A DNA stretch of 64,000 nucleotides from Vibrio vulnificus NBRC 15645 = ATCC 27562 (GCF_002224265.1 NZ_CP012881.1:1674001-1738000); one strand, 5' to 3'. Counted from the first letter of the stretch, positions 23,930-35,149 are shown. A program made the numbers and translations. Notes: generated by a model from the sequence alone, not told the origin.

Positions 23930-23963
23930 AAAACCGCCCGCGGAAAATTCCAGCGGGCGGTTT
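23930..23963 (-). terminator. dusB-fis terminator
   Basis: AAACCGCCCGC (23931-23941) and GCGGGCGGTTT (23953-23963) form a GC-rich stem; on the minus strand it is followed by TTTCTTTTATC. Confidence 0.85.
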
Positions 23964-23987
23964 GAAAGCGATCAAACTAATCAGGGA

Positions 23988-24284
23988 TTAGTTCATGCCG
24001 TATTTTTTCAGTTTCTTACGAAGAGTACCGCGGTTGATGCCCATCATAGTTGCTGCGCGAGTTTGGTTACCGCGAGTGTACTGCATGATGGTATCTAGTA
24101 GTGGCTGTTCAACTTCAGCTAGAACTAATTCATAAAGTTCAGTCACTTCTTGACCGTTTAGTTGAGCCAAGTAGTTTTTAAGAGACGCTTTAACAGAATC
24201 ACGTAGTGGCTTTTGCGTGATTTGATCTTGTGATGTTACGGTAGTTACTGTTAAAGCTTCTGAAGTCAGATTTTGTTCGAACAT
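23988..24284 (-). CDS. fis: Nucleoid protein Fis
   Basis: Factor for inversion stimulation, 98 residues, the same as E. coli. It bends DNA and activates rRNA and growth-related promoters. The C-terminal helix-turn-helix [20 protein letters not shown] is intact. It follows dusB by 23 bases, and the pair shares the promoter upstream of dusB. Confidence 0.98.
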   Translation of the reverse strand: MFEQNLTSEALTVTTVTSQDQITQKPLRDSVKASLKNYLAQLNGQEVTELYELVLAEVEQPLLDTIMQYTRGNQTRAATMMGINRGTLRKKLKKYGMN

Positions 24285-24307
24285 ATTCGGTCTAGCTCTT
24301 CTCTTAA

Positions 24308-25276
24308 TTATGATGCAACGTTATCAAAATAACCTTCGAGCGCTTCAAGTTGCAGCATAGCTGCGTCGATAGCGTTGAAGGTACGGCGAAACTCACTCGC
24401 TTGCTCATGTTCTTTTAGATACCAACCCACGTGCTTACGCGCGATGCGAGGGCCTAAATACTCACCATAAAACTCATGGAGAGCCTGAACATGACCGAGC
24501 ATAATGCTTTTCACTTCCTCAATCGGAAGTTCAGGCATTGTGGTGCCGTTTTCCAAATAGTGATGGATTTCCTGGAAAATCCAAGGACGACCCTGGGCAG
24601 GGCGTCCAATCATTAAAGCGTCTGCGCCGGTGTACTCCAGTACATACTTGGCTTTTTCCGGGCTATCGATATCACCGTTTGCGATAACCGGAATGGAAAC
24701 TGCCTGTTTAACGGCTTTAATGCTGTCGTATTCGGCCTCACCTTTGTACATACAGGCTTTGGTTCTGCCATGCAGAGCAAGAGCTTGTATGCCGCAGTCT
24801 TCGGCTAATTTAGCGATGTGAATACAGTTTTTGTTTTCTGTATCCCAGCCAGTGCGGGTTTTCAACGTTACAGGAACGTCCACTGCGTCAACCACCGCTT
24901 TCAAAATCTGTTCGATAATGTCTGGGTATTTGAGCAGTGCGGAACCCGCCAGCTTTTTATTCACTTTTTTTGCTGGGCAACCCATGTTGATATCGATGAT
25001 TTGCGCACCATTTTCAACACTGAATTGCGCGGCATCTGCCATCAGCTGTGGATCGCTGCCCGCGATTTGTACAGAGCGAATGCCCGATTCGCCTTCATGC
25101 ACCATGCGTTGCTTTGACTTCGACGTTTTCCATAGTTGCGGATTAGAGGACATCATTTCACTGACGGCCATTCCCGCACCATAACGAAGGCACAACTCTC
25201 GAAACGGTCTATCCGTTACTCCGGCCATCGGCGCTACGATTAGTTTGTTCTTAAGTTGATAATTTCCGATCTTCAA
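24308..25276 (-). CDS. dusB: tRNA-dihydrouridine synthase B
   Basis: FMN-dependent enzyme that reduces uridine to dihydrouridine in the tRNA D-loop. 322 residues (E. coli 321). The N-terminal [15 protein letters not shown] and catalytic-Cys region [14 protein letters not shown] are conserved, as is [10 protein letters not shown]. First gene of the dusB-fis operon. Confidence 0.96.
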   Translation of the reverse strand: MKIGNYQLKNKLIVAPMAGVTDRPFRELCLRYGAGMAVSEMMSSNPQLWKTSKSKQRMVHEGESGIRSVQIAGSDPQLMADAAQFSVENGAQIIDINMGCPAKKVNKKLAGSALLKYPDIIEQILKAVVDAVDVPVTLKTRTGWDTENKNCIHIAKLAEDCGIQALALHGRTKACMYKGEAEYDSIKAVKQAVSIPVIANGDIDSPEKAKYVLEYTGADALMIGRPAQGRPWIFQEIHHYLENGTTMPELPIEEVKSIMLGHVQALHEFYGEYLGPRIARKHVGWYLKEHEQASEFRRTFNAIDAAMLQLEALEGYFDNVAS

Positions 25277-25301
25277 AACGTCGTCACAGCTTCATACCAG
25301 C

Positions 25302-25340
25302 AAGGGCGCGCATTTTACGCATTTTTTTTCTGCGTGAAAA
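25302..25340 (-). promoter_or_regulatory. dusB-fis promoter with GC-rich discriminator
   Basis: On the minus strand TTTTCA (25335-25340), a 17-base spacer and TAAAAT (25312-25317) are followed by GCGCGCCC before the likely start near 25305. A GC-rich discriminator is the hallmark of stringently controlled promoters such as E. coli fis. Confidence 0.7.
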
Positions 25341-25415
25341 GACTAATATTTGAGCATTGACAAATTGTTTTTGCAATTTGTATGAATTTCAAACAATTAA
25401 CCCTGAAAGTCTTAT

Positions 25416-26303
25416 CTAGCCTTGCTTGCGACCAGAGATGCGACACCATTCACTTTGCTCAACGATCGGATCAATGTGAAGCTCGTCACGGTAATAGTTG
25501 GCTACGTCTTCTGCTTGGGTGTCTAGTACACCTGACATCGCCAATTGACCGTTGGGTTTGACTAGGCCCTTGATGATTGAAGAAAGCTCACGCAGTGGTG
25601 CCGCTAAAATGTTTGCAACAACGACGTCCGCAAGCAGACCTTCTGGTTGATCTTGAGGCAGATAAACATCCAGTTGATCGGCAACGCCATTACGTTGAGC
25701 GTTGTCTTTCGAAGCGAGAAGTGCTTGAGGATCAATGTCGATCCCGATGACTTTTTCTGCACCCAGTTTGATCGCTGCGATCGCCAAGATGCCAGAGCCG
25801 CAACCAAAATCGATAACGGTTTTACCTGAGAGATCAAGCCCTTCTAGCCACTCAAGACACAGTGCTGTGGTTGGGTGAGTACCTGTACCAAACGCAAGAC
25901 CAGGATCCAGCATCACGTTCACGGCGGTTGGATCGGGAATGTCACGCCAGCTTGGGCAGATCCACAAACGCTGACCAAATTTCATTGGGTGGAAGTTGTC
26001 CATCCACTCACGTTCCCAATCTTTGTCTTCTAGCTGCTCAATTTTGTAAGCAAAGCCTTCAGCCAGCATGTTGCTTGCTTTGATTTGCGACATGATGAGT
26101 TGAGTGTCTGCTTCCGCATCGTACAGTGCCAGGACATCCGTATCACCCCAAAGACGCGTTTCACCAGGCAGTGGCTCGAAGACCGGGGTATCGTGCGCAT
26201 CTAAGAAAGTCACTGATAGCGCGCCAGTCTCTTCCATAAGCATATCGCCGATAAGCTCAGCGTTTTCGTTGGTCGCATTGAGTTTGATTTGAATCCAAGG
26301 CAT
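25416..26303 (-). CDS. prmA: Ribosomal protein L11 methyltransferase
   Basis: SAM-dependent methyltransferase that trimethylates ribosomal protein L11; 295 residues (E. coli 293). The SAM-binding motif [20 protein letters not shown] is near residues 160-180 and the N-terminal L11-recognition domain is present. It lies between accC and dusB, the E. coli neighbourhood. Confidence 0.96.
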   Translation of the reverse strand: MPWIQIKLNATNENAELIGDMLMEETGALSVTFLDAHDTPVFEPLPGETRLWGDTDVLALYDAEADTQLIMSQIKASNMLAEGFAYKIEQLEDKDWEREWMDNFHPMKFGQRLWICPSWRDIPDPTAVNVMLDPGLAFGTGTHPTTALCLEWLEGLDLSGKTVIDFGCGSGILAIAAIKLGAEKVIGIDIDPQALLASKDNAQRNGVADQLDVYLPQDQPEGLLADVVVANILAAPLRELSSIIKGLVKPNGQLAMSGVLDTQAEDVANYYRDELHIDPIVEQSEWCRISGRKQG

Positions 26304-26379
26304 GAGTGCATACTCTTAATGTTTAAATTTGGCGCAGAGTTTAGCAGACTTTCCCTGCAAACGAAAAAATCCGCTCAAT

Positions 26380-26405
26380 GAAAAATGCCCACCGAAGTGG
26401 GCATG
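26380..26405 (-). terminator. accBC terminator
   Basis: ATGCCCAC (26385-26392) and GTGGGCAT (26397-26404) pair around a tetraloop; on the minus strand a T-run follows. Confidence 0.8.
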
Positions 26406-26423
26406 GTAACCAGTGCGTTCAGC

Positions 26424-27770
26424 TTAGTGCTGAAGGCCGAGTTTTTTCTCTAGGTAGTGGATGTTGGCACCACCGTGCTGGAAGTTTTCATCGTTCATGA
26501 TGCTCACTTGCAGCGGAATGTTGGTCTTGATGCCTTCAATGAACATCTCACCTAGGGCGTTCTTCATACGTGCAATCGCAACGTCACGGTTTTCACCGTA
26601 AGTGATCAGCTTACCGATCATTGAATCGTAGTGCGGTGGCACGGTGTAGCCGCTGTAGATGTGCGATTCCCAACGAACACCCATACCGCCTGGTGCGTGG
26701 AAGCGTTCAATCTTACCTGGCGATGGCAGGAAGCGCTCTGGGTCTTCCGCGTTGATACGACATTCAATCGCATGGCCACGGATCTTAATATCGCTCTGCG
26801 TGAACGACAGAGGCTGGCCCGCCGCAACGCGCAGCTGCTCTTTGATCAGGTCAACACCAGTTACCATTTCCGTCACTGGGTGCTCAACCTGAATACGCGT
26901 GTTCATTTCAATGAAGTAGAACTCACCGTTTTCGTAGAGGAACTCGAATGTACCAGCGCCGCGGTAGCCGATTTCCACACAAGCACGGGTACAACGCTCG
27001 CCGATGTACTTGCGCATCTCTTCAGTAATACCTGGAGCTGGTGCTTCTTCAACAACCTTTTGGTGACGACGCTGCATTGAACAGTCACGCTCACCTAAGT
27101 GGATTGCGCCGCCTTGACCATCGGCAATGACTTGAACTTCAACGTGACGAGGGTTTTCTAGGAATTTCTCCATGTAAACCATGTCGTTGTTGAATGCTGC
27201 TTTTGCTTCTGCACGGGTCATGGCAATCGCCTGAACGAGGTCCGCTTCTTTACGAACTACACGCATACCACGACCGCCGCCACCACCAGAGGCTTTGATG
27301 ATCACTGGGTAACCAATACGTTTCGCGTGTGCTCGGTTTTTCACTTCGTCGTTATCAAGTGGACCATCAGAACCTGGTACACACGGAACGCCCGCTTTTT
27401 TCATTGCAGTGATAGCCGATACTTTGTCACCCATCATGCGGATGGTGTCCGCTTTTGGCCCTACAAAGATGAAACCGCTACGTTCTACTTGCTCTGCAAA
27501 GTCTGCGTTTTCAGACAAGAAACCGTAACCTGGGTGGATCGCCACCGCGCCAGTCACTTCTGCTGCTGAAATAATGCGAGGAATGTTCAGATAGCTGTCG
27601 ATACCACGAGCAGGGCCGATACACACGGTTTCATCTGCCAGCAGTACGTGTTTTAGATCGCGATCGGCGGTGGAGTGCACGGCAACGGTTTTGATGCCGA
27701 GTTCTTTACACGCGCGAAGGATACGAAGTGCGATTTCACCTCGGTTCGCGATGACTACTTTATCTAGCAT
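26424..27770 (-). CDS. accC: Acetyl-CoA carboxylase, biotin carboxylase subunit
   Basis: ATP-grasp subunit that carboxylates the biotin on AccB, the first step of fatty-acid synthesis. 448 residues (E. coli 449). The glycine-rich loop [28 protein letters not shown] and the N-terminal [16 protein letters not shown] are conserved. It starts 12 bases after accB and is cotranscribed with it. Confidence 0.98.
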   Translation of the reverse strand: MLDKVVIANRGEIALRILRACKELGIKTVAVHSTADRDLKHVLLADETVCIGPARGIDSYLNIPRIISAAEVTGAVAIHPGYGFLSENADFAEQVERSGFIFVGPKADTIRMMGDKVSAITAMKKAGVPCVPGSDGPLDNDEVKNRAHAKRIGYPVIIKASGGGGGRGMRVVRKEADLVQAIAMTRAEAKAAFNNDMVYMEKFLENPRHVEVQVIADGQGGAIHLGERDCSMQRRHQKVVEEAPAPGITEEMRKYIGERCTRACVEIGYRGAGTFEFLYENGEFYFIEMNTRIQVEHPVTEMVTGVDLIKEQLRVAAGQPLSFTQSDIKIRGHAIECRINAEDPERFLPSPGKIERFHAPGGMGVRWESHIYSGYTVPPHYDSMIGKLITYGENRDVAIARMKNALGEMFIEGIKTNIPLQVSIMNDENFQHGGANIHYLEKKLGLQH

Positions 27771-27782
27771 AGCGAACTCCGC

Positions 27783-28247
27783 TTATTCGATAACTACAAG
27801 TGGTTGGTCAAACTCAACAGGCTGGCCGTCTTCAACAAGAATTGCTGTTACCACGCCAGATTTGTCGGCTTCGATTTGGTTCATCATCTTCATCGCTTCA
27901 ACGATGCACAGTGTTTGACCTGCAGTCACAGATTGGCCCACTTCGATGAATGCTTTTGCATCTGGACTTGGAGAGCGGTAGAAAGTACCGACCATTGGAG
28001 AAAGAACTTGGTGACCAGCAGGTACTGCCGCCGCAGCTGGCGCTGCTTCTGCAGTGGCTACAGGCGCAGCTGCAACTGGCGCAGGTTGAGCAACAGGTGC
28101 CGCAGCGTAGTGCATTGGTGCAGGCGCTGCCATCATTTGACCGTGGCGACTGATGCGTACCGATTCTTCGCCTTCAGAGATTTCTAGCTCAGCAATGCCA
28201 GATTCTTCAACTAGTTCGATAAGCTTTTTGATTTTACGAATATCCAT
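27783..28247 (-). CDS. accB: Biotin carboxyl carrier protein of acetyl-CoA carboxylase
   Basis: Biotin carrier subunit, 154 residues. An N-terminal dimerisation helix ([16 protein letters not shown]) is joined by an Ala/Pro-rich linker (about residues 40-77) to the biotinyl domain. The biotinylated Lys is residue 120 in EAMKMMNQ. It lies between aroQ and accC. Confidence 0.98.
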   Translation of the reverse strand: MDIRKIKKLIELVEESGIAELEISEGEESVRISRHGQMMAAPAPMHYAAAPVAQPAPVAAAPVATAEAAPAAAAVPAGHQVLSPMVGTFYRSPSPDAKAFIEVGQSVTAGQTLCIVEAMKMMNQIEADKSGVVTAILVEDGQPVEFDQPLVVIE

Positions 28248-28307
28248 CTTTTTTTTCTCTTTTATCTTGTGAGTAAGACAACCCTAAAGGGTTGCAGAGT
28301 GTTGGGT

Positions 28308-28757
28308 TTACTTTGCCTGCAGACGAGCAATGGCTGCCGACAGAGCGAATTCATAGCCTTGCGCCCCTAAGCCACAAATCACACCGACCGCTTTGTCCGA
28401 CAAGTAAGAGTGATGTCGGAATGGCTCGCGAGCGTGTACGTTGGAGAGGTGCACTTCAATAAAAGGGATGGCAACACCCAGTAGCGCATCACGTAGTGCA
28501 ACACTGGTGTGAGTAAAAGCCGCCGGATTGATGATGATGAAGTCGACATTGCCGTATGCGGCATGGATGGCTTCAATCAATTCATACTCACGATTCGATT
28601 GCAGGTGTTCGAGCTCGATGCCTGCAGTTTGCGCCTGTTGTGTCAGCATATCGACGATTTGCGGCAAAGTTTGGTGACCGTAATGACCCGGCTCACGCAA
28701 ACCCAGCAGGTTAATATTTGGACCGTTCAGGACCAGAATTCGTGATTTTGCAGACAT
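28308..28757 (-). CDS. aroQ: Type II 3-dehydroquinate dehydratase
   Basis: Shikimate-pathway enzyme of the small dodecameric type II class, 149 residues. The N-terminal [21 protein letters not shown] holds the catalytic Arg and Tyr; [17 protein letters not shown] and [17 protein letters not shown] follow. The ATG at 28757 with AAGGA is chosen; the longer frame to 28856 adds 33 residues foreign to the family. Placement before accBC is common in gammaproteobacteria. Confidence 0.95.
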   Translation of the reverse strand: MSAKSRILVLNGPNINLLGLREPGHYGHQTLPQIVDMLTQQAQTAGIELEHLQSNREYELIEAIHAAYGNVDFIIINPAAFTHTSVALRDALLGVAIPFIEVHLSNVHAREPFRHHSYLSDKAVGVICGLGAQGYEFALSAAIARLQAK

Positions 28758-28998
28758 GTTGACGCTATCTTCCTTTAACGTGAGTGGAACCAGCATATTC
28801 CCAAAAATACGAGAAATCGGCACGAGATTTTTGTAAAAAACGCGCAAATTTTTCAAAATCGACCAAGATTATAGCCAATTCATTACAATTAGCAGCAATT
28901 TACTGGTCTAATCTCCCTGTTTGCCGTGGATTTTCTGTAACCAGCTTAACAAAAAACAAGATTAACCTTTCTTACAGTATGGGTAATGATAACGGCAA

Positions 28999-29032
28999 AC
29001 AAAAAAGCCACTCTTATGTAGAGTGGCTTTGA
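28999..29032 (-). terminator. acs terminator
   Basis: AAAGCCACTCT (29004-29014) and AGAGTGGCTTT (29020-29030) form a perfect 11-bp stem; the minus strand continues with TTTTTGTTTG after the stem. Confidence 0.9.
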
Positions 29033-29053
29033 GGGTGTTTTGTTTAAAACGGA

Positions 29054-31006
29054 TTAAACCAGTTCGGCTTTTTCTGCGATCAGTTTATCAACTACGCTTG
29101 GATCGGCCAGTGTCGAGGTGTCACCCAAGTTGCTGGTATCTCCCGTGGCGATCTTACGCAAAATACGGCGCATGATTTTGCCTGAACGGGTTTTCGGTAG
29201 TGCATCCGTCCAATGCAGTACGTCTGGTGTCGCGATTGGACCAATCTCTTTACGGACCCAATCTTTCACTTCTTTGTGCAGCTCGGCGGTTGGATACTCG
29301 CCCGCATTGAGCGTGACGTAGGCGTAAATTGCTTGGCCTTTGATGTCGTGTGGAATGCCAACAATCGCTGCTTCGGCAATTTTCGGGTGGGCCACGAGTG
29401 CGGATTCAATTTCCGCTGTGCCCATTCGGTGGCCTGAAACGTTTAATACGTCATCCACACGGCCTGTGATCCAGTAGTAACCGTCTTCATCGCGGCGCGC
29501 ACCGTCTCCGGTAAAGTACATGCCTTTAAAGGTTGAGAAGTAGGTTTGTTCGAAACGCTCATGGTCACCATAAACCGTGCGCATTTGGCCTGGCCAAGAA
29601 TCGAGGATAACCAGGTTGCCTTCTGCGGCTTGGTCTTCGATCACGTTACCCATGTTGTCCACTAGAGCAGGCTGAACGCCAAAGAATGGGCGCGTTGCAG
29701 AACCCGGTTTCAGCGCCGTTGCACCTGGCAGTGGTGTGATCAAAATGCCGCCGGTTTCGGTTTGCCACCAAGTATCGACAATCGGTGATTTCTCGTTGCC
29801 GATGGTTTTGTAGTACCACTCCCACGCTTCCGGGTTAATCGGTTCACCCACTGAACCCATGATGCGTAGGCTGCTACGATCCGTACCTTCGATTGCTTCG
29901 TTGCCTTTTGCCATCAGCGCACGAATGGCTGTTGGCGCAGTGTACAGAATATTCACTTGGTGCTTGTCGACCACTTCGCTCATGCGGCTGGTGTTTGGAT
30001 AGTTTGGCACGCCTTCAAAGAGAATGGTTTTGGCGCCGTTTGCCAGTGGACCGTAAACCAGATACGTGTGGCCAGTGATCCAACCCACGTCGGCTGTACA
30101 CCAGAAAGTTTCGCCAGGTTGGTAGTCAAACACGTACTTAAAGGTCATGGTCGCGTAGACCAAATAGCCGCCCGTGGTGTGCAGCACGCCTTTCGGTTTG
30201 CCAGTTGAGCCTGACGTGTAGAGGATGAACAGTGGATCTTCAGCTTTCATCTCTTCTGGTGGACAAATGTCGGAAACTTTTGCAGTTGCTTCGTGCCACC
30301 AAACATCACGATGTTCGTGCCAATCAATGTTGCCGCCAGTGCGCTTGAACACCACCACTTTGCTGATGGTTTTCACTTCAGGGTTCGTCAGTGCTTCGTC
30401 GACGTTCTTTTTCAGCGGCACCGCGCGACCACCACGAACGCCTTCGTCGGCAGTGATGACGACTTTGGCATCGGAGTCAATGATGCGGCCAGCCAGTGCT
30501 TCTGGCGAGAAACCACCAAAGACGATGGTATGCACCGCACCGATGCGGGTACAGGCCAACATGGCAACCGCGGCCTCAGGGACCATTGGCATGTAGAGAC
30601 ACACCACATCGCCTTTGCGTACGCCTTGTTCTTTCAGTGCGTTGGAGAAGCGACACACTTCTTGATGAAGCTGTTTGTAGGTCAGTGTTTTGTCGTCCGC
30701 TGGATTGTCGCCTTCCCAAATGATGGCAACGTCATCCCCACGTTCTGCTAGGTGGCGGTCAATACAGTTTGCTGAGACATTGAGCGTGCCATCTTCAAAC
30801 CAGCGAATATCAACGTGGCCAGTGTCAAAAGACGTTTGTTTGACTTTGGTGAAGGGTTTAATCCAGTCAACAATTTTGCCGTGTTCACTCCAGAAACCTT
30901 CAGGGTCAGTGACTGACTGCTGGTACATGGCTAGGTAGGTATCATTATCCGCATGGGTGTGGGCTTTGATGTTCTCTTTTACCGGATAAATGTGGGCTTC
31001 ACTCAT
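29054..31006 (-). CDS. acs: Acetyl-CoA synthetase
   Basis: AMP-forming acetyl-CoA synthetase that scavenges acetate; 650 residues (E. coli 652). The AMP-binding motif [15 protein letters not shown], the WWQTETGG motif and the C-terminal [11 protein letters not shown], whose Lys is the acetylation-control site in the family, are present. A GGAGAAAGACA ribosome binding site precedes the ATG. In V. cholerae acs expression is controlled by CrbRS; homologues of both lie in this window. Confidence 0.98.
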   Translation of the reverse strand: MSEAHIYPVKENIKAHTHADNDTYLAMYQQSVTDPEGFWSEHGKIVDWIKPFTKVKQTSFDTGHVDIRWFEDGTLNVSANCIDRHLAERGDDVAIIWEGDNPADDKTLTYKQLHQEVCRFSNALKEQGVRKGDVVCLYMPMVPEAAVAMLACTRIGAVHTIVFGGFSPEALAGRIIDSDAKVVITADEGVRGGRAVPLKKNVDEALTNPEVKTISKVVVFKRTGGNIDWHEHRDVWWHEATAKVSDICPPEEMKAEDPLFILYTSGSTGKPKGVLHTTGGYLVYATMTFKYVFDYQPGETFWCTADVGWITGHTYLVYGPLANGAKTILFEGVPNYPNTSRMSEVVDKHQVNILYTAPTAIRALMAKGNEAIEGTDRSSLRIMGSVGEPINPEAWEWYYKTIGNEKSPIVDTWWQTETGGILITPLPGATALKPGSATRPFFGVQPALVDNMGNVIEDQAAEGNLVILDSWPGQMRTVYGDHERFEQTYFSTFKGMYFTGDGARRDEDGYYWITGRVDDVLNVSGHRMGTAEIESALVAHPKIAEAAIVGIPHDIKGQAIYAYVTLNAGEYPTAELHKEVKDWVRKEIGPIATPDVLHWTDALPKTRSGKIMRRILRKIATGDTSNLGDTSTLADPSVVDKLIAEKAELV

Positions 31007-31178
31007 TGTCTTTCTCCTTGTGCCTTTGCCTTCGTGATGCGGTTTGATGATGTTTTAAACACGCCTCAATCACGAAAGGGGGAATCCGTATGCCTCTAAC
31101 TGTCAATCAGTTGGAGGCTTTCGACAATTAGACTTTAGGATATAGCGGGGTTTGGTTGTGGCATTTAATAAGTGAAAT

Positions 31179-31814
31179 TCACGACGAAACGTAAGGAAAT
31201 GATAGGCTTGGCAAGTCGCCACGAGTGAGTCGCACAAACACCAAAGCTGCAGCAATCGCATCTTGCAGCGCATCGTGTTTGTCTTGGATGGGTAAATCGA
31301 GGTGTTTGCAAATCGCATCCAAACTCAAATCGAAATAGGCGTTGGGTAGGTGTTTTTCCAGCTTGTCATGATAGATCTGGCTGACTTCCACCAGCGGATT
31401 AGCTAAGGGAAAACCGAGGTGGCGTAAGCAGGCTAAATCGAGAATCTTCTTATCGTAGCGGATGTGGTAGCCCACCAATGGGCGATTGCCGATGAAATCA
31501 ATCAGTTTGAGCAGCGCTTCTTTCTCGCTCAGCCCATCGACCAAGTCTTGGTGGCGGATCTTGTGAATTTTCACTGAACCAGAATCGAGAGACTGTGGCG
31601 CACGCAAACGCACTTCGAACGGTTTACTGGTGATGATGCGATTGTCGATGATTTTGGTCGCGGCAATGGTGACTAACTCCGCGCGATTGGGATCAAGGCT
31701 GGTGGTTTCACAGTCGAGAGAGACATACTCTTTGTTATTGGGCGTGCAAAACAGCGACTGATAGGGCGACCCTTTCAATCGATAGTACCAGTATTGACGA
31801 CGAAACCAGTTCAT
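31179..31814 (-). CDS. DEDD-family 3'-5' exonuclease
   Basis: DnaQ-like exonuclease domain protein, 211 residues. Motif I is SLDCETTSLDP, motif II lies in LVGYHIRYDKKI, and motif III is HDALQDAIAAA, consistent with the DEDDh type. The substrate is unknown. It sits 66 bases downstream of the CBS/nucleotidyltransferase gene, on the same strand and upstream of acs; the two are probably cotranscribed. Confidence 0.85.
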   Translation of the reverse strand: MNWFRRQYWYYRLKGSPYQSLFCTPNNKEYVSLDCETTSLDPNRAELVTIAATKIIDNRIITSKPFEVRLRAPQSLDSGSVKIHKIRHQDLVDGLSEKEALLKLIDFIGNRPLVGYHIRYDKKILDLACLRHLGFPLANPLVEVSQIYHDKLEKHLPNAYFDLSLDAICKHLDLPIQDKHDALQDAIAAALVFVRLTRGDLPSLSFPYVSS

Positions 31815-31880
31815 ACAAAATCCTGCGCGCGTAAGACCTTAGCCGTATAGCCTTTGGTCGTGATGGTCCATTGAGCCAAG

Positions 31881-33707
31881 TTAATCTTTGATTTGATAGT
31901 GATAACCCAGCCACTGTTTGAATTTTTTCACCACGTGCAAACTGTGGCGCAGTAAATCTCGCTCAGTACGATCGAGCAGTTTTAAGTTGAGTTTGTTGTT
32001 GCTGTGTTGCTCGGCAAGTTGCTGCGCCAAGCGCAGTTTAAAAAACAGCTTGAGCGCTTCGCTTAGGTTTGCGGCCGTGCTTTTTTCTAACACTTTGCGT
32101 GCCACTAACCCCTCAATACGGTCGAAGGTGTTGTTTTCTTGCAGTGCGTACTCCAAGCTCAAAGCGCGAATGCCATGAACAATAGGGAAGATGCCACCTT
32201 GTTTGATGTCGAGGCCGCTTTTGTCGGCTTTGACGTTGCCAAAGAGGGTGAGGGGAACTGAAAAGTTCAATGCAGGTCGAGTGAACTCGGTCAAAATCAG
32301 TTCTTGATCCGCCATCAACTCGGAGAGGTGCTGTTTCACGGGCTCAAGCAATGCCTTATTGCCCGCCACAGCATGTGCATCGGCAAAAATCGCTAAATCC
32401 ATCACCGTTTCTGGTTTGGCGCTGCGTACCCACGCGGTGAGCGTTTTGCGCCAATCGCTCTGACTTTTGACCCACTTAGGGTTATTGACCATCACATTGC
32501 CAGGGCAAAGCGGATAGCCAAGTTGCTGCAAGGTGTGTGTCAGTTGCTGCATCACCCCGTTACTTTGTTGCCATTCCAAACCATCTTTGATGATCAGTGC
32601 GTTGTCTTGGTCGGTTTTGAGGATTTGTTCCCCACGCCCTTCTGAGCCTAAAACGATCAAACAACAGTGATCGTGAAGGGCGGGTGGAACAACCAACTCA
32701 AACGCTTTCTCGATAATCTGTTCATTGACGGCGGAAATCAGCTCCATGATGAAGCGGGTGCGAATGCCGTTTTTCAGCAAACTTTCCACTAACTGACGCT
32801 GGCGATTCGACGCTAAGGCGAGCTCTTCAACGCAGGAAGCGCGCGCGATGCTCAAAGTGAGCACGTGGGAATGGGTGGAGAAGGCGCTGAGAATTTGCGT
32901 CATGTCCAACATGCCTACGGCTTGATGACCATCGCACACCATGAGGCGCTTCATGCGATTGCGTGTCATGGTGATCATCGCATTAAAGAGAAAATCACCA
33001 TCATCGACATGGAAAACGGGGAAGGTGGCAATATCGCCCACTGGCGTGTCGAGTGGCTTGTCATCCAGCATCACTGAGTGGAGCATGTTGGTGCGAGTGA
33101 CAATCGCATAAGGGTGAGCGTTGGGATGGTTGAGTAGCCGCTCATCGTCGTCATTGAGGCGCACCAAGGCGGCATCAATGCCATTCTCTTTGAGTGTGCG
33201 CGTAACCTGATTGATCGGCATCTCAGGCGACAAAATTTTCGGCGGATGATAAATGGCTTTATCAACTTTGGTGAGAATGAATTCGGCAAGATTTTGTTGC
33301 TGCTGCGCTGCCTCTATCAGCTCTTGGCGCTTGGCGAGGTTGTTATCAAAATAAGCGGCGAATTGGCCGTTTTCATTGTACAGCTCGAGAAAAATGGCCT
33401 TGGGCAGCAAATAGCTTAAGGTATCTTCGAGCGCGACATACTGATGACGCACGGTTGGTTCAAACAAGGCGCGCACATCAAACATATCGTCATTGGCATA
33501 GTGAGCAAACACTTCTTGTTGGTTGGCAGAGCGCTCTTCGACCGCGCCTTTGATCAAGATATGCAGATGCGGAGACGGTTGCCCCGCGGCGAGCACCACA
33601 TCTTTAGTGCGAAAATAGGCCACATCCAGTGAAGAACGTAAGAGGTGTTGTTGCCCCTCGCTCAAGCGATCAAACGGGGGCGATTGCATATTAAATTTAT
33701 CAGGCAT
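31881..33707 (-). CDS. Cyclic-nucleotide-binding, CBS and DUF294 nucleotidyltransferase-like protein
   Basis: Multidomain cytosolic protein, about 608 residues: an N-terminal cNMP-binding-like domain (about 10-125), a CBS pair (about 155-280), a GlnD-like nucleotidyltransferase domain with GSEGRGEQILKTDQDNALI (about 350-370), and a C-terminal DUF294-type helical domain. The domain set suggests sensing of adenine nucleotides coupled to nucleotidyl transfer. The ATG at 33707 is preferred over a TTG at 33728. The exonuclease gene follows on the same strand. Confidence 0.85.
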   Translation of the reverse strand: MPDKFNMQSPPFDRLSEGQQHLLRSSLDVAYFRTKDVVLAAGQPSPHLHILIKGAVEERSANQQEVFAHYANDDMFDVRALFEPTVRHQYVALEDTLSYLLPKAIFLELYNENGQFAAYFDNNLAKRQELIEAAQQQQNLAEFILTKVDKAIYHPPKILSPEMPINQVTRTLKENGIDAALVRLNDDDERLLNHPNAHPYAIVTRTNMLHSVMLDDKPLDTPVGDIATFPVFHVDDGDFLFNAMITMTRNRMKRLMVCDGHQAVGMLDMTQILSAFSTHSHVLTLSIARASCVEELALASNRQRQLVESLLKNGIRTRFIMELISAVNEQIIEKAFELVVPPALHDHCCLIVLGSEGRGEQILKTDQDNALIIKDGLEWQQSNGVMQQLTHTLQQLGYPLCPGNVMVNNPKWVKSQSDWRKTLTAWVRSAKPETVMDLAIFADAHAVAGNKALLEPVKQHLSELMADQELILTEFTRPALNFSVPLTLFGNVKADKSGLDIKQGGIFPIVHGIRALSLEYALQENNTFDRIEGLVARKVLEKSTAANLSEALKLFFKLRLAQQLAEQHSNNKLNLKLLDRTERDLLRHSLHVVKKFKQWLGYHYQIKD

Positions 33708-33920
33708 GGCAGCATCCAAAACCAGCAAGGCATATGCTGTAAGTCTGACAAATTTCTCCTGACTCTCCAGACGACTTTGGTCTAATTCACTCCAATTAGG
33801 CCGATTAGAGGAAACAATCTGTGGCGGAGAATTCCCTTTTTCTCATCTACAAGGCAAGTCATAATGACGCCGATTTTTCTCTCGTCAGTTTTTAGGTCAA
33901 CAGACCCTAGGATCACCATC

Positions 33921-35111
33921 ATGTTCAAACCGTCTCCTTATGGATGGATTTCGCAATATTTTCTCGGTTTCTTTTTTGCCTATGGCGTCTATCTGCCATT
34001 TTGGTCGCTGTGGTTTAAAGAACAGGGCGTCTCCTCCACGGACATCGGTTTGCTGGTCGGTATTGGCTTAGCGACACGCTGTGTGGCGAACATGGTGATC
34101 ACGCCACGTATCCATAAGGCCGAGCACATTATGCCGGCGCTCCGTTGGCTCAGTTTTGCTGCGCTGATTTTTGTCGGTTTCCACTTCTTTACGGGTGGCA
34201 GTTTTTGGCTGATGGCGTTAGCGACGGTATTGTTTAACTTGTGTTGTGGCCCAGTCGTGCCGTTATCCGATGCGCTTGCCAACTACTACGCAAGATTGAA
34301 GATGCTCGATTATGGTCGCACCCGTTTGTGGGGCTCGATCGCCTTTATCGCGGGCTCGACCGTGGTGGGGTATCTGATTTCCCTCTATGGCACCGACATG
34401 ATTCTGTACACCGCCTTGGTGGGGGTGTTTGTTTCCTTGCTGTTGAGTATGCGCAGTGCCAATGTGATGCCGGTGACGCGCAGCGAACATCACAGTGAAA
34501 GACCGAAGCTGACGCAACTGCTGACCGACGGCCCTGTGGTGAAATTTTTGCTACTGGCGGCTCTGATTCAAGGCAGCCATGCCGCGTATTACAGCTTTAG
34601 TGCGATCTACTGGCAGCAAGCGGGCCATTCGGAAGAGATCATCGGCTATTTGTGGAGCCTTGGTGTGGTATCGGAAGTGGCGGTGTTTGCGTTGAGTAAG
34701 CGCTTGTTTGCGGGCTGGTCGCTGCGTGCGTTGTTTGTCGCGGCATCGATTGGCGTCATGTTGCGTTGGGGCATTACCGCCTCGACCACGCTGTTGTTGG
34801 GTTTGGTGTTGGTGCAGTTGCTGCACGGCGTGACATTTGCGATGGCGCACATCGCTGCCATTCAATACATTCAAAACTCAGAAGAGCACAAAATGGTGGC
34901 GCTACAAGCACTGTACAACGCATTGCCACTGGGCGCCTTTATTGCGGCGATGACGGCCTTTAGTGGTTGGGGCTTTGAGCTCTGGGGGGCGAACGTATTC
35001 TGGGTGATGGCGGCCATGGGGCTGGTGGCACTGTTTATCAAAGTCGCACCTGTCACCAGCCAAGTTCAGGATATTAGCGTGGCGAAAGCGGAGCCCAATG
35101 CACAGAATTAA
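33921..35111 (+). CDS. MFS transporter, HcaT family
   Basis: Twelve-segment major facilitator protein, about 396 residues, closely resembling E. coli HcaT, the putative 3-phenylpropionate permease: YGVYLPFWSLWFKEQG, VPLSDALANYY, LDYGRTRLWGSIAF and AAYYSFSAIYWQ all have counterparts. The substrate in this organism is unknown. An upstream ATG at 33864 is possible; the ATG at 33921 has AGGAT and aligns with the start of HcaT. Confidence 0.8.
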   Translation: MFKPSPYGWISQYFLGFFFAYGVYLPFWSLWFKEQGVSSTDIGLLVGIGLATRCVANMVITPRIHKAEHIMPALRWLSFAALIFVGFHFFTGGSFWLMALATVLFNLCCGPVVPLSDALANYYARLKMLDYGRTRLWGSIAFIAGSTVVGYLISLYGTDMILYTALVGVFVSLLLSMRSANVMPVTRSEHHSERPKLTQLLTDGPVVKFLLLAALIQGSHAAYYSFSAIYWQQAGHSEEIIGYLWSLGVVSEVAVFALSKRLFAGWSLRALFVAASIGVMLRWGITASTTLLLGLVLVQLLHGVTFAMAHIAAIQYIQNSEEHKMVALQALYNALPLGAFIAAMTAFSGWGFELWGANVFWVMAAMGLVALFIKVAPVTSQVQDISVAKAEPNAQN

Positions 35112-35149
35112 TCCTAAGAGATTGAGATTAAAAACTATCCTTAGTTAAA

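Noticed and set aside
28784..29032. 82-residue plus-strand frame between aroQ and acs
   Set aside because: It crosses the acs terminator and the aroQ upstream region, has no ribosome binding site and resembles no family.
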